Shown: positions 13,301-26,639 of the stretch, piece by piece
Position numbering within the stretch: position 1 is the stretch's first letter
How the letters are laid out: each line of letters opens with the position of its first letter
From: Lanius collurio
Lineage: Eukaryota; Chordata; Aves; Passeriformes; Laniidae
Direction of reading: 5' to 3'
Assembly (NCBI GenBank): GCA_020086605.1
Contig: JACBWW010000002.1
Span: 23,611,405 to 23,675,404, forward strand
DNA: 64,000 nucleotides
Notes under the pieces: generated by a model
Told to the model about the DNA's origin: nothing
Databases searched by the model: none
The model's input: only the letters and a program-made list of their open reading frames with translations
Translations under genes and position numbers: made by a program

Positions 13301-14796
13301 CTCCAGGTAAACTGTGACAGCCTTGGAATTTTATCACCACAGTGCAAGCGCAGCATCCTTCTCTGACCCATTGGAAGGGCCTGTCCACTTGGCAAGGCTG
13401 TTTTCTCTTTTATGCCCAAGGGGAAATTTTTAATCAATTCTTATATCAGCATGATGACTAACCAGAGCAGGATTTCTTTCAATATTTTGCAGAAACCTAT
13501 GGGTTTGTAAAAATAGATATTCCTCCACCAGGTAGAAATCATTCAGTATTTCTTCACTGATACTAGTGTACTAGTTTTATCCCTTCTGATTAAAGTTTTT
13601 ATCCCTGCTGATTGAGAAAACCCACACTGAGCTGGACTTCAGCTGTAGAGTAAAAATTATCTGGAATTTTTTTTGTTATTCTCTATAATTTTTTTAAATG
13701 TTGCAGAAAAAGAGTTTATTTTATTTCATAGGCAAATATGAAGTTGTGCACCCTAAAATGGATAGACCATCTCATTGACAGATCCAAATAAAAGCATTCT
13801 TTATGAGAAATCACTGTATTACTAATAAAGTGATCCCAACAGCCAAGTTTGTGCTGCTTAATTTGTTACCTTGGAGTGATATTATAATTCTGACATACTG
13901 AAAAATCGCCTCACGGAGACTCATATTGCATTTGTTGCTGAGTGCATCTTTGATATAACATTTGTTATTGTAGTGCTTGGGGTGTCTTCAGAGGAATAAT
14001 ATTCTAAATGAACCTGGCTGTATCATCCCTTTAATGTAGACTAGAGTTTTGCATTAAATTTTCAGCTTATTTCAAATGTGTTTTGCCAGCTATTCATCAT
14101 GAGCGATCTGTTCAAGAATAGGGCCAGTATATCAACATAAAATCAGAAAAATCTTTAACACTTTCTCTTTGGGGAATCTCTCAGGTCGTTTCAATTCTTT
14201 TCTGTTAGATGAATAGACAGTATGATCTCTTGTATTTATGGCTCCCTGTCAGGTTTTTTATAGTAGAAACACGAATCACTTTGTGTAATGCAGGATTAGC
14301 CTGTCTCACACAATGTTATTAGAATTAGACCTGACTAGTGACTTAATTACTTTTTCTTCTGTATTTAACTTTAATTTTCATCCCACATCACCTTTTACAC
14401 TCCCAGGAATACTCCGCTTCTTATGTTAGAGCAAATACTGAAGAACGTATGTATTATTTTTCTTTGCACGGACAAAAAAATGAGAGCAGTACGTAGTCCC
14501 CCCTCAGTTCGGTGTTCTGAGCTGCCAGTAATATGTAAAAAGATTGCACTATGATGTCCTGTTAGACCTCAAGACTGGAAGGACAGTTTGTATTGAACAC
14601 AGGCATTTTTCATAATTATGTTGCCTGCAGAGTTGCCACCTGCCCTAATTTGATCTGATTACGGTGAAATGTAAAACTGTCCTCATTTCATAAGTGGAAC
14701 TTTTCCATGTTCCCTCTCAGAGAACAGCAAGCTATGCACATATATTGCTGCTGCAAAGGAGGAAGAAATATCTTACAATTAGGTATCAATTAAGAT

Positions 14797-14820
14797 CTGA
14801 ACTCCTTTACAGGAGTTCAG
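14797..14820. repeat. Perfect hairpin, 10 bp stem, 4 nt loop
   Basis: CTGAACTCCT (14797-14806) pairs exactly with AGGAGTTCAG (14811-14820) across the loop TTAC. It is not followed by a T-run, and nothing around it suggests an RNA gene. It may be chance or a templated inversion. Confidence 0.7.
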
Positions 14821-17800
14821 GTCACTTTTAGACAATTGCTTCATTCTTTAGAGTTTGGGAAATGGTTTTCTGTCTTAAAATCTCTGTGAAAAAGAGAAAA
14901 TCATAGCCATTCATCCAGATATGTCTGTACTATTCTGAGAGACATTATATATTCTGTGGCTTTTTAAAATTCTCTTTTGGTTGGATAGGCTTATTGTCCA
15001 TGAACATTTATTTTTAGAGTAGCCTGGGCTTGCCTTGTAGTCTGAGTCATTTATGTAGCAATTTAAATATTTGTCTAAGCTCTCAGTGAAAGGCTCATGT
15101 TGAAGTCTTATAAATGCTTCATAGATTAAAGGAAAAGCATTTTTTATGTACTGTTTATACAGAATGATGTCATATCCCGGGGAAGAAAAAAAAAGAAATG
15201 CAAAACTTGAAAGAAAAGCATTGCTGTTTCTGGGTCACTGGGTGTTGTTTGCCATTGTCCTTTCTCCAACAGTAATTTTGTGTATGCTTATGCATGTGTG
15301 AGTAAAAGAGTGAGACCTGCATGTGTGCATCTTGGTTTTTCTGACAGTTTTTTTTCGCTTGGCATATTGATTTTTCTGTACTGTGGACAGAAAATAACCT
15401 TTCAAAATTGTGTTTTAATGTCCTTAAACAGTAGGTTTGGAATTAAAAAGATGGAAAGCTGTGTTTGTTCTCTGGCACTTGGCCACATCTTTCTTGATGG
15501 TGCAGTGGTTTATTCTACATTACATGGTCAGTGTAATAACCTTACTTGGAAAATACAAATGAGATGGAAATTTATTGCAATATGAAACTGGGTTTTTGTC
15601 TACAACTTCCAAAATTATAGGAGAATATTTTCCTTAATTCAACTTTTAAAAGGAAAAATGATATTTACTTTCCAAATCTGATTCTCAGTATTTGAGCTTT
15701 ACAATATTACTTACCATGACAAATATATTTCTGTTCTTGGGCCATCAGCTGGAAAACGTCTGTGCGAACTTCAGTTTAATTTCGACTTAGAAATGTTTTA
15801 GCATTTCTATTTATACTTGCTTAGTTCTGGTATTCAGAAATTTGTATCTTCTACAGATTTGCCCTTCAGTAACTAGCAAATTAAATTCTTTTATACTTAT
15901 TTTTACCTTGTGTTGACTTTTATTCAGGGATAGTTGGATTTTCCCTGAGAAGACAATCTCCTCTCTCATAAAGTCTCCACCACATGCTGAAAGCTCCTGA
16001 CCTCTCACTTCCTTTCTCAAAGGTACTGATCATCATCAAAGGCCAATGCCAGCATGAAGGTGGGAATTTGAGAGAACAGAGTTTTCTTTAGAGATTCCAA
16101 CTACTTTTTGAATAAAAGATGAGAAAACCTTTCATGAATTGAGCTGATAGAGCTAAAAACCTGGCAAACTGAGAGTGAAGAGCTCCTTTCAGGCCAGATC
16201 CCCGCAATGAGATTTTCACTTCCATGGTTTATATGGTATAAGGCGTGAGTCTTTCAACAGAAGTTTAAAACAGCACTCCTGTATCTCAACTAAAAAATAA
16301 ACTAAAATCACTTGGTTATGGTAGGAGCCATAGACTTGTCAATTTTCTCTTCGATGTAAAGAAACTGTAGAAACAACTTCTGTTATTTAAGAAGCATTAA
16401 AAAAATGTTTTTTCTGTAAAATTTAATTTGACAATAATCAATACTAGCATGGAAGGAAGGGAGTTTTCTTTTTATTCTTGCTTCTGGAGCTTCTGTATGT
16501 GAGCAGTAAAGGTCATAGCTCAATTTCTCATTACAGATAGACAGTGTGGAATTTGTTGTATTGCATGAGGTTGATATTCACTGACTTTATTGAGAATTGT
16601 AAGGGTGAATTTATGCCTATAATTTGAACTGGAATATTGAGCAAGCAGATGGTACAGACTATTCATCAAATATTTTTGCACCATTGCATGGTTTCCCTGA
16701 AGTCTCAGGCTCTTGGGCAATACTGAATATTATTTCTTAGAAAATTTCCCCTCTCTGAAAGACTCTTTCAACAGTTTGTCACATAGCAGTGCAGAATACA
16801 CAGAAAACTGCCAAAAATAACAAGCAGTGGCTTGCTGGCATTGCAGAACTCAGTGTAATTCAGGGTTTGAATGCTGATGTGACTAAATGTAACTTGTTCA
16901 AGTGGGGTTTAAATGTTGTTTTAAATATGCAAAAAGGAAGCAAGGAAGCAGGTTCTAAACTGAATGGCAGGTCAGTATTCCTGCTGATATTTTTTTGTGG
17001 TAAAGATTAATAGAAAGACCTCAGCAGAAAATGGCTAATGTGGTTCATTACTTCTAGTCATTTGGCTTTAAAGCATCATTAAAAAAAGCAGTGAGTAACA
17101 GCATAGTGAAAGCCAGAGTTGTGTGCAATGTGAGAAAGCCAGACCAGCAGAATTTACTACAATCACTTTATGTGATCCTTTCCCGATGCTTTTGCAATCC
17201 ATTTGCAGAATTCTTTCACAAGTACTCTATGAGAGTAAAAAATGTACGCTGTGTCTTTGGAGGGTTTTGAATTTAGGAGCACACAAAGATGTAACCTATT
17301 CAGCTGGGCAACTAACATCTAACATCTCTAGTGGCTGGTTAGAACAGGACAAGTATTGTGTTCTGACAATCAAGCTTTCATGAAACTTTCTTGACTAATA
17401 GCTTCAGCAGCCTTTTTGATAGCAAAATAATGTATAGGTCTTTTTACGGATTTCAGCTGTCAGAAGTCAATCAAGAAAAAAAAGCAAATCAACATGGTAC
17501 TGTTTGATGAGGTCATTTATGAAGAGAAAATAGTATTTCAATTCTGAATTTTCTTTAAGAGAATAGATTTCTTACTGCAGATTGACCTTTGAAAAAGGAG
17601 CAATTAGATATGTCCTTTATTGACACACAGTCTTTTTAACAGAATATTACATTTTGTCTATGTAGCCTGTTTGTTTGTTGGTACGAATACCTGTAAGCAC
17701 CATTGACTTAATTGTTGCTGTGATAGTTTGCTTGACCTGAAGAACTTCTCCACCATTCATAGTTTTAGAGAGATTTTTAAAGACTTAAAGGAAAGATCTT

Positions 17801-19383
17801 CGCTATGTTGACCTCTGGGTACAGAAACCACACACGAGCATTGCTTGTCATCTCTGGTGCAGCATTGCCCAAGTGCAGAGCTGAGTTTTGCAGTCTAAAT
17901 ACGTGCCTGCTGACTTTGAAAGGACAGAATTCAATACTTCTTGCTTTTGAAAAAACTTCTTTTTAATTTTTTTCCCCTAGCCAATCTATAATATTGAAGT
18001 CCTCTAATGTGTCTCTTTTTCAGCATATATTTGTTTTATCTTGCTATCTACTCATCTAGATTATTGTACAGAAAAATATCATCTTCAAACTGATGATTAT
18101 TAAAATGGTATGAGTACAAGTAAAGAATCCCATGTAATTTTTTTAGTTTATTTTTTTTGCTGGGTAGGTAATTTTTTACACAAATTGTAAGGTGGCCAAT
18201 ACAAGATATTTGGGTACTAAAGGATTGTCCTCCAATTTTCAAACATACAGCTCACTGATTTCATGGGAGGGTTTTGACTCTGACATGGGATTTTATGATT
18301 AATGGTGGTTAGTAATAATTGATTCTCCAGATGAAATTGTGTGCCCTGTGAATCCTCTGCATTTTCAGACCTGCAGATGTAAGGCATGAGACTTGAGATG
18401 ACACGTTATTCACAGGACTGTTTTATGACCTTTCTTTCTTTAAAAATTATTTTTTTTATATACAGGAAAATATATGTAAATATAAGTGTACATATACAAA
18501 TTAATGAAGTTCTAGGTTTGTCTACATTGGGAAATAATGCGGGTAGCAAGAAAGAAAAAAACAATAATTTACTATTTATGAAAGTATTGCTCATGATTGT
18601 TGTAAAAAGATTAATGAAAATGGCTATAGTAATACCCTTCTGTAGGATCTATGAGAAAGTGCTTCAACATCTTTTTCTCAATGCACAAGCAGTATTCCAA
18701 TATAGCCTTGTACACTTGTATTTTATAAATTACATACTCAATATTCTTCATAATATCTTTTTCTCTTTTCAATTAAGTTTGTATGCATTCCAGACACTCT
18801 CCTTAGTTTTGTCTTGGTTCACATTCACATAACATCAAACATGAGAAAAGGTCATCTGTAACATCTAAACATTTAATTAACACAAGTGCAGTGAGGTCAC
18901 TTCATACTTTGAAATCATTGTCAGTTCCTATAAGAAAGGCCACACCAGCACAGACTGTTTCTCACTGGAAGAGATGCAGACAGCAGAAAGGTGTGGGGGT
19001 TTCCAACAATATTCCAGTTAGTTGAAAAACTTGGAGGAGACTGGTAAAGTGACATAACAAATTAACACACACTAATTACAGGACTTCAAACCTGTTAAGT
19101 TTTGTGTGAAAGTCTAGTCTGACTCCAGCTTTTTTACTACTGTTTCCATTCCCATTGTTATTATACTCAGTGCAGAGCTGTGCTCTTCCTGCCGTTGCTG
19201 CTCACTCAGCAGAGTGGTCTGTGCTGTGCTGACTTGTACTCACACCTGCAGTCCCGCGCACTGTCCCGCTGTAGCTGAGGTTGGCTGTGCTCTGGGTGCA
19301 TCCCTGCTGTAACAAGCACCCCTGAGTTGCAGGATTCCCTGGCCATCTTTCCATGCATGGCAGACCAGCTTGCACTTGCCAAT

Positions 19384-19402
19384 AGATAGATATATATATA
19401 TA
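19384..19402. repeat. Short GATA/TA microsatellite
   Basis: Two GATA units run into about six TA units. Simple repeat, likely variable in length between individuals. Confidence 0.7.
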
Positions 19403-20269
19403 ATTGTTGCTGTATTACAAGTCCTGCAATTAGAGTGCTGCACTGCCAGGTTTTTAGGATTATGTTTTTGAATACGGAACATTTCTCATACCTATACTAA
19501 AGTCAGGAAAAAACCCAATACCAACATATCCATTAATTTTCTAAGCATGAGGTGGTTATTCTCAAGTATTTGAAAAGTTTTCCAGTGGCAAGCTTGGTTT
19601 AGCAATTAGCACTGTGAAAAGATACCCTTTGAAGGACACTGATAGATATTCATGCATGGTTATGTTCAGAGCTCACAAAAGGGATGTACTTTTCAGAATT
19701 AACAAGTGTTGATGCAGACATAAATTCTGAGTGAGAGAAATGGAAGTTGCACTGTTCTCATAATGTAAATGCTTAGCTTGCATGGAGCTAAATGTGAGGG
19801 GGAAATTTACATGTTCCAGTGTTAAGCATGTGCAGCAATGATTGGAATTTCAGCTGTTGGGTGAAATTCAAATAATCTAACTTTAAAAGTCTAAAAGTTA
19901 CTTGTATAGATCTTGCCAAGTCACCTTAAACTCCTCACTTAATGGAAATAAGAGGATATTTTTTTGTGCCTGTCTTGAATGATGGGAATTACTCTGTGAA
20001 GGCATGTATTCCTTCTATCAACTAAAAGGGAGCATGCAAGGAGTATATTAGACTCACGTAGCCAACATTTTGATGCTTAAATGCATTGAAATGAATCTCA
20101 CACAATTATACCGTTTGGGAAAAGATGAAATCTAAAATGCAAAGCGTGATATTTCATGCTGCAAACGTATGGTAGAAGTTGTAGCACACAGCCCTGCAGT
20201 GGAGATAGATATGCTTGTAACTGTGGTCAGTGAAGACACTTTGTGAATTTCTATGATTCTCTCAGTGAT

Positions 20270-20515
20270 TCAGCGAGGGTGCCTCCATCCAGGTGCTGGT
20301 AGACAGGGCTACTGGGACAGCCCCAGTGCCAGGCATGGGGCACCTCCCTGGGGATGGGCCTGACCATGGCCCGGCTTGGCAGGTCCCATGGCTGGGGAGG
20401 GCAGGGCTGTGGGGAGCTGAGATAGACCTGGGGAGCAGGTGGGTGAGGCAGGGGATGACATGGGGTCCTGGCTGGGACAGGCAGGGCTGGTGGTGCCATC
20501 AGGGCACTGACACTC
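20270..20515. other. GC-rich, G-run-rich patch, unidentified
   Basis: About 245 bp, strongly G-rich on the plus strand, set in AT-rich intron, with abrupt edges on both sides. It has many GGGG runs and CAGGC/CTGGG words but few CpG, so it does not look like a CpG-island promoter. Open frames on both strands (103 codons plus, 88 minus) are proline, glycine and tryptophan rich and match nothing I know; they reflect the base composition. It may be a decayed minisatellite or an unrecognised avian repeat. Confidence 0.45.
20394..20414 (+). other. G-quadruplex motif, plus strand
   Basis: Four G-runs (20394-20397, 20399-20401, 20404-20406, 20411-20414) are separated by loops of 1, 2 and 4 bases, meeting the canonical rule. 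Further G-runs continue to about 20455. Being on the sense strand, it could fold in the parkin pre-mRNA as well as in DNA. Confidence 0.75.
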
Positions 20516-20665
20516 AAATTACTTCTCAGTTGGCTCTATTTGAAGCAGCTGTCTTTTTTTGCTTCCATTTTGCCAATGTATTCGACGTTAAAGGGTTGGT
20601 TTAATTTTTCTTTTGCCTTCTCTCTGAAGAACATAAGTCATAGAGAGAGATAATTTTAAGAAAAC

Positions 20666-20680
20666 AAAAAAAAAAAAAAA
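20666..20680. repeat. poly(A) tract, 15 bases
   Basis: Uninterrupted run of 15 A after AAAAC. No retroposed body is recognised beside it. Confidence 0.85.
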
Positions 20681-22597
20681 CCCAGAAGCTAATTCTGTCT
20701 GAGAAAAACTATTTGAAGATTTGGATAATTAAATTGGTGGTAGTTAGAATAATAATTTAATTGCAAGTGTAGTTGAAAATGTTCAGACCAGTTGAAATCA
20801 GGGTATTTATGGCGTTAGGAGACATCAGACCATCCTTCCTAAATTTTGTTTCTTTATTCTTCTCTTGGAGATACATGTATTTATATGAACAGATTAAAAA
20901 TATGTTTATGAAGAGAATACCATAATGTAAATTGCAAAATTGCAATTTCAAATTTCTGTAACTTTAAGTGGACCCTTCATCCTTCATTTGGAGTTAAATT
21001 ATAAAGCAATATGGAAATCAATTAACAACAAAATTATTCAAACAAGTAAACTGGTGTATGATGGAACATGTACAAGCAAATAAAATGCTTAAATCTAATT
21101 TAAGTAATAAAACTTTAAATAGAGTCAAAGAAATTACTCATTGTGACTTTATACAGCTGCTGGTCCTTTGAACTGGGCCTCATCCCTTCATTATTTTCCT
21201 ACTTAGACTTAGGCTCATTCCTTATCACATTAGTTTTATGGATCTGATTGCTCTAGGGTCAATGGATCTATGAAAGAGTGAAAAGTGGTGTAAAAATATT
21301 AAATATTTGCATCAGCTTTATATTTTTTATATCTTGCTCTGCCTTCATGGTTAGCAATAACCTGTAACAGTCACTGTAGCTGTGAAATGCACAGGTTTGA
21401 ATGTAAGCTGAAAGAGGGAACGAATAAGCAATTTAGCTGCCATTTTATCAGTCTGCAGGTGTCCTCAATCCTGAGTTTTGGCTTCTGAGCAAAGCCAATT
21501 GTCAGTGCTTCTGCATCGTTTCCTTTCAACACTCTTATGTGTAATTATTATTGATTTATTTGTTTAATATTCCTGTGGTTTGGTTTATGTCTGTGAAAAT
21601 TTCATGAAGGCTTGTACTTTTCAAGTAATAATTGGGAAGAGGGAAGTGAAAAGTTTTGATAATTTTTGAGACCATTCATTATAAGGGGTTCTGTGGTACA
21701 AAGGGCATAGAAACTAATCCTCAAAGCATTCTGTACAAAATAGCAGAAATCTGTAAAGTGCAGTTTATTTGTCATTTGGCATGTGCTAGTTTCACATCTG
21801 AGACTTAGAAGATACACTTTTCTCTAAATGTTTTGTGTTTACAGTTTGCCAGTGAACCCATCAGGTGCTGTGCTTAACTAGTGATAATATTCAAGTTTCT
21901 GTGTGAGTTCTCATGTACATTAATATGTTGATGGATATATGGATGAATTTCTTGGTGAGATGATAAATAGTTCATAACAATTTTGAGCAGAACAGGGGCT
22001 TTTTTAATTCTCTTTAGTTTTTATTTATGAAATGGTTATTTTTCATAACCTTTGTCTCTAGTCACAGTGCAGGAATTTAACATAATCCAACACTTTTTCA
22101 AAACTCACAGATATTTGGTAAAAAGAGATTGTAATGTTAGAGCATGTTTTACAAAGGTCCACTTACAGAAAAGAAGAAATTAAAAACAGAAATAGGAAAC
22201 ATCAGAAATATACACAGAAATATTTTTTAAAAAGGAAAAAAGAAAATGAATTTTTTTTTCCTGAAATTATTGCTTCTGAAATGTGACAATCTGAAATATC
22301 TCATGCAGACAGCAGACTGTTGTGTCAGTATGATTCAATATTGTATGCATGTGATGTTTCTGAAATCATTGCTGGAAAGAACCATGCCAACAGTGACATA
22401 GTTTTTAAGCTCTCTCTTTGTTAGTAACATCAGGATCTGTTGTATAATCAGCTAAGCAAGATCCAGTGAAAATCTGAACTATGAAAAGATTGAAAACTAG
22501 GTTGGGCAAGTCTCTGAAAAACAGACTATACAAAATATTGTATTTTGAAGAGGATGCAGCAGTGGATGACTAGTAACACTTAAACATGCATGTTTTT

Positions 22598-23240
22598 GAT
22601 GAGTTGGAAGGGTCATCTAATCCAGCCCCCCTGCAATAAGCAGGGACACCTTCAATTAGGTCAGGTTTCTCAGAGCCCTGACCAGCCTGACCTTGAATGG
22701 GGCAACCCATTCCAGTGTTTCAGTGTTTCTAATCTTAATCAAGCCTCATGCAGTTTAAAACCATTACCCCTTGTCCTTTCACCATAGGCCCACATAAATA
22801 GTTTGTCTCCATTTTTCTTATAAACCCCCATCAGGTTCTGGGCTGCTGTCATGTCTTCCCTGAGCCTTCTGTTTTCTAGGTTGAACAATCCCAATTCTCT
22901 CACCTTTCCTAATAGGGCAGGTGCTCCAACCCTCTAATCATCTTGGTGACCTTACTCTGGACCCGCATCAACACATCCACATTCTTCTGATGTTCCGGAG
23001 ACCCCAGAGCTGGATGTAGTTACTCCTGGTGGGGGTCTCACCAGAGCAGAGCAGAGGGGCAGGATTCCCTCCCTCTCCCTGCTGGCCATGATGCTTTGGA
23101 TGCAGCTCAGGACATGTTTGGTTTCTTGGCTTCCAGTGCTCATTGCCAGCTTGTGTCCAGCCTCTTACCCCCCCCACCTCCAAGTTCTTCTTGGCTGGAC
23201 TGCTCTTAATCCATTCATCCCCCAACCTGTATGGTAGAGA
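22598..23240 (-). mobile_element. CR1 LINE, 5'-truncated 3' end with reverse transcriptase C-terminal remnant
   Basis: The plus strand here reads as the reverse complement of the avian CR1 3' end. It opens with GAGTTGGAAGGGTCATCTAA and the CCCCCCTGCAATAAGCAGGG block. It then passes through the segment reading AAACCATTACCCCTTGTCC (about 22758), the CTCTGGACCCGC block (about 22957), the GGGGGTCTCACCAGAGCAGA block (about 23030) and the TTAATCCATTCATCCC block (about 23205). About 640 bp of a roughly 4.5 kb element survives, as expected for 5' truncation during target-primed integration. On the minus strand, broken pieces of the end of the ORF2 reverse transcriptase can be read (CSALVRP and, in another frame, YIQLWG), so it is frameshifted and dead. 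This element is the best single marker for a bird genome in the window. Confidence 0.93.
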
Positions 23241-24506
23241 GGATGCATGTAAAGTGTTCATAAAGTGGAGATTATATAATTTATGTGTGAGCACAGAATA
23301 GGATGGATTTCTGGGAGAAAAACAGCTCTCGGGAAATATGATTTCAAGGAGAATGGAGAGAAAATTTTCTTGCTAGGGAAGAAAAAGGAAACCTTCCAAT
23401 TTTAAGGAGTTTAGTGAATAATAAATTGGAAAGGATAAGAGGGATGAAAGAAATAACTGATTGAAGTAGAAGCTGTAAGGACTCCAAAAAGCAGAATGCA
23501 GTTTAGCTGGTATTCTAAAGCTAACATCTGTCAAAGATTAACAGGCAGCATTAGATGAAATCATAATTATCCCTACACTTAGCAATTCCTATAGCAGTAT
23601 GCAATCAATGTAGATATTTTCAGGGAAAATCACATGCAGGAAAAAATATTGCTAATTATGTAAGAACTTGAGACTAAGAGAGAGGAACCATGTTTTATAC
23701 AATAAGTTTTGATTTGAAACACAAAGACAACAGCTCAGGGCTCAGGTCAAGAAGTTAGTGAGACAGAGTTGAATTGAGATGTAAATCCCAGTGAGAAGAC
23801 AAGAAAATGCTGTGTAGCAGCAATTCTGTGGTGGGAGTGCAAGGACAATTAAGTACATTGAGAAAGAGAAAGAATAAACAGCATGGAGAAAATGAGAAAA
23901 GAAATTTAAAGGTGAAACACAAGGTTGTGCCTCTAGAAGTTGAGGAGAATAAAATCTGACTAAGAAATAATCACTTAAAACTAAAACTCACACCCTCAAA
24001 TAGGTGAATATCCTGTGCATGAGGAAGAGGTGGATAAAAAGAAGCCTGTAAGGATATCATAGGTTTCATTAAATGAGAAGAAGTACTAATATTTAGTAAG
24101 AGACAAGTCATTAATTGACAACTCTTACTGTATGCTTAAACCTGGGCCAACTTTAAACCTTGTCTACCTTTGTAAGGGTTTTCTGATGAAGTTGTGTAGA
24201 TGGTCCATTCTTCACCTATTCCTCCACTGACTGAAGATAAAACATTTATTAGCAAAAGTTTGACTTGGGTAACATTTAAATCAGTTCCCTAAGTGGAAAA
24301 ATGTATGCAATTACGGGACTTGTACTAGTGTAATTGTGTCTATTGTTCTGTTTTTCACCTTTTAGTATGTTGCTTTCAAGTGTAGCTTTTCCTTCTGCAT
24401 CCCTAAGACAGCTATGCCAACAGAAATTGTGAATGTAGGTCATGTCTCATTGGCCTTGAGTGAAACCACAGTGCTGGTGGAGACTTTTCTGATAATTACG
24501 TCCCAA

Positions 24507-24538
24507 TTAATTTGTATTCTTTTAATTTGTATTCTTTT
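24507..24538. repeat. 15 bp direct tandem duplication
   Basis: TTAATTTGTATTCTT occurs twice head to tail (24507-24521 and 24522-24536), with two further matching bases. A small, recent-looking duplication. Confidence 0.8.
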
Positions 24539-25470
24539 TAAAGTCTTTAAGAGTGAAAGGTAACTATTTGTAGTTGCATCAGCCGAAAACCAGGTTGATA
24601 AAGATCATGGTTCCACCCATTTTCTGAGAGGAACTGTGCTCTTTATTCCTTTTAAGAAATGTTCTCTGTTCACAAAGAGATGTTTTATTTTATGGTAAAA
24701 AGAATAAAGCCCAGATAGTTTTCACAGTCTTTCATCCATTGTCAGGAATTAAGTCTGGTAGTGCACAAAAGTCATTTACAAAAGTAGTGTACAGCAGCCT
24801 TGGATTGCATTGCCAGGAAGGTAACCACAGTCTAAGCAGGGGACTAAAATGGCAGCTAGAAAGACATTCTTTCTTACTGGCTGGTACAGATGTGAAAGTT
24901 TGTAGTGGTGGAAAATTAATCTCATTGCAAAAGTCTGGCAAGTCACTCCTCTGCCTCTGTTCTTGGTTTAGAGGGTAACAGCCATATATACGTGAAATGG
25001 GTTATATTTGCAACAGCCAAAATTAAAGGGACCTGTGGGGCCTGTGAAATCCTTCCGGGAATCAGGAAAAGCATGTATTATTCTTAGAATTGAGTCCAAA
25101 CCTGTTGTGTGATTCAGAATTCAGCTTTGAGCAGCTCCAACATTTTGATGAGAGATCCTCTTTTAATAGGCTTTTTGGCTTATACTAAGGGTTGGCGGTA
25201 TCTGGCAGACAGTGCTGCCCTTTTCATCTTGCTTTTGTTTGTAGTCCTTTGGGGAAAGGGCTAAAATATTCAGCATATAACCTTTCTAAGTGTTCTTGGT
25301 AGCATGCTCCAAAATGTGGAAGGATTATTTGAGAGATGGTTTTCAGTATTCTGGTGCCTGCAGAGCCATGGCTAATCTTTCTAATCTTCTTTATCTAAGG
25401 TAATCTGTATATTCTATCCTCTCTGCATCTATGTATCTTATGCTGAAACTGCACTGACAGGAAGCTCTAA

Positions 25471-25569
<99 letters not shown>

Positions 25570-26269
25570 CATCTCAAAGACAGCGTCTTAATGTCATGAA
25601 AGATAGACGCTAATGAGGCAGTTTCATCTCTCTCCAGGGAGACAGAGTGTATCTCATGACCCCCAAAGACCTGAAATGTGGGAAAAAAACCACAGAGGAG
25701 TTATATGTGAGAGCTGGGTTTTTTTCAATCTATCCGTCAGCCTTGACAGGTTATTAATTGGTACATCTGCTACCTGCCACAGTTTTTCGGCTTTTGACTA
25801 CAGCAGTAAACAGACTCTCTAAAGCAGCAGAGAGACAAACAATCTGACTAAGGGATTGGTACTTAGAGCTAGTCATGATATTATCCATCACTTTGTGTCC
25901 TATTTTCTCTTTTAAAAGAGTGTTTCTTATAATTATGGCTGTGCTTTTCACTCAGAAAACTATTTCTATAGAGAGACTTTAGGAAAGCATCAATGAAGTA
26001 TGCTTTACAACACTCACAAGAAGGCTAGGTATTATTTTGTCAATAATGAAATTAACAGGTATTGAGAAGTGGCCTTACATTTTGAGAGAAGTTGAATTTT
26101 CAAACACTCGATGCTTCTAAAATTCAAGTTGTCTTTATCTCTGAAGTATCCCTCCTAAGGTAGTGGTTAAAAAGCCTGACTGCCTGACACAGAGCTGCAG
26201 GTGCTAGGGGCTGAAAGCCCAGCGTTAGTGTGTTGTACATGACAAGATCCACAACTTTTAATGAACCTG

Positions 26270-26340
26270 GAACCAAGGAACTTGCACAAGGTTGTATGAG
26301 GCGTGTCACAGAGGCAGGAGCAACTCCTGAGATGTTAACT
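26270..26340 (-). mobile_element. Possible MIR-like SINE core, weak
   Basis: The words GGAACTTGCACAAGGT and, after a gap, TGTCACAGAGGCAGGA resemble the reverse complement of the MIR core (AACTTGCCCAAGGTCACACAG followed by GGCAGAGC). The flanks do not align well, and a segment just upstream (GTAGTGGTTAAAAAGCCTGA, near 26160) resembles the other MIR end in the opposite orientation, which is inconsistent for one element. Tentative. Confidence 0.3.
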
Positions 26341-26584
26341 CAAAGTCTTTTTTCATCATTTTTATATCTGATTATATTGTCAAGAACACCCCATTGCTTC
26401 TCCTTTCCCTGTCACTCTCCCTTTTCTTATTACAGTTATGGCTGCTGTTACAATTTCTAGACTTCCAATTTTCCAGCCCCTCACTTCAGTTGTTGTAGAG
26501 AGTTACAAGTCATGTTTCTCAGGCACTCAGTTTTTTCTTAGAAAGAAGGCAACATGAAGGGGAGTGTGGGAGGGTTTTTCTGAC

Positions 26585-26631
26585 AAAAATAAAAAAAAAT
26601 AAAAAAAAAAATTAAAAAAAAAATTAAAAAG
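26585..26631. repeat. A-rich low-complexity tract
   Basis: Runs of 5 to 11 A interrupted by single T or TT. It borders the purine-rich stretch to its right. Confidence 0.85.
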
Positions 26632-26639
26632 ACAGAAAA

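Noticed and set aside
18386..18832. 148-codon plus-strand open frame
   Set aside because: It is AT-rich, dominated by Ile, Phe, Leu and Lys, with no domain or conserved pattern. It is compatible with chance in 64 kb and has no promoter or splice context.
20240..20270. TTTCTATGATTCT word resembling the CR1 terminal repeat
   Set aside because: None of the CR1 sequence that should sit next to it is present, so the word is probably chance. The same holds for CTATGATTCT near 37560.
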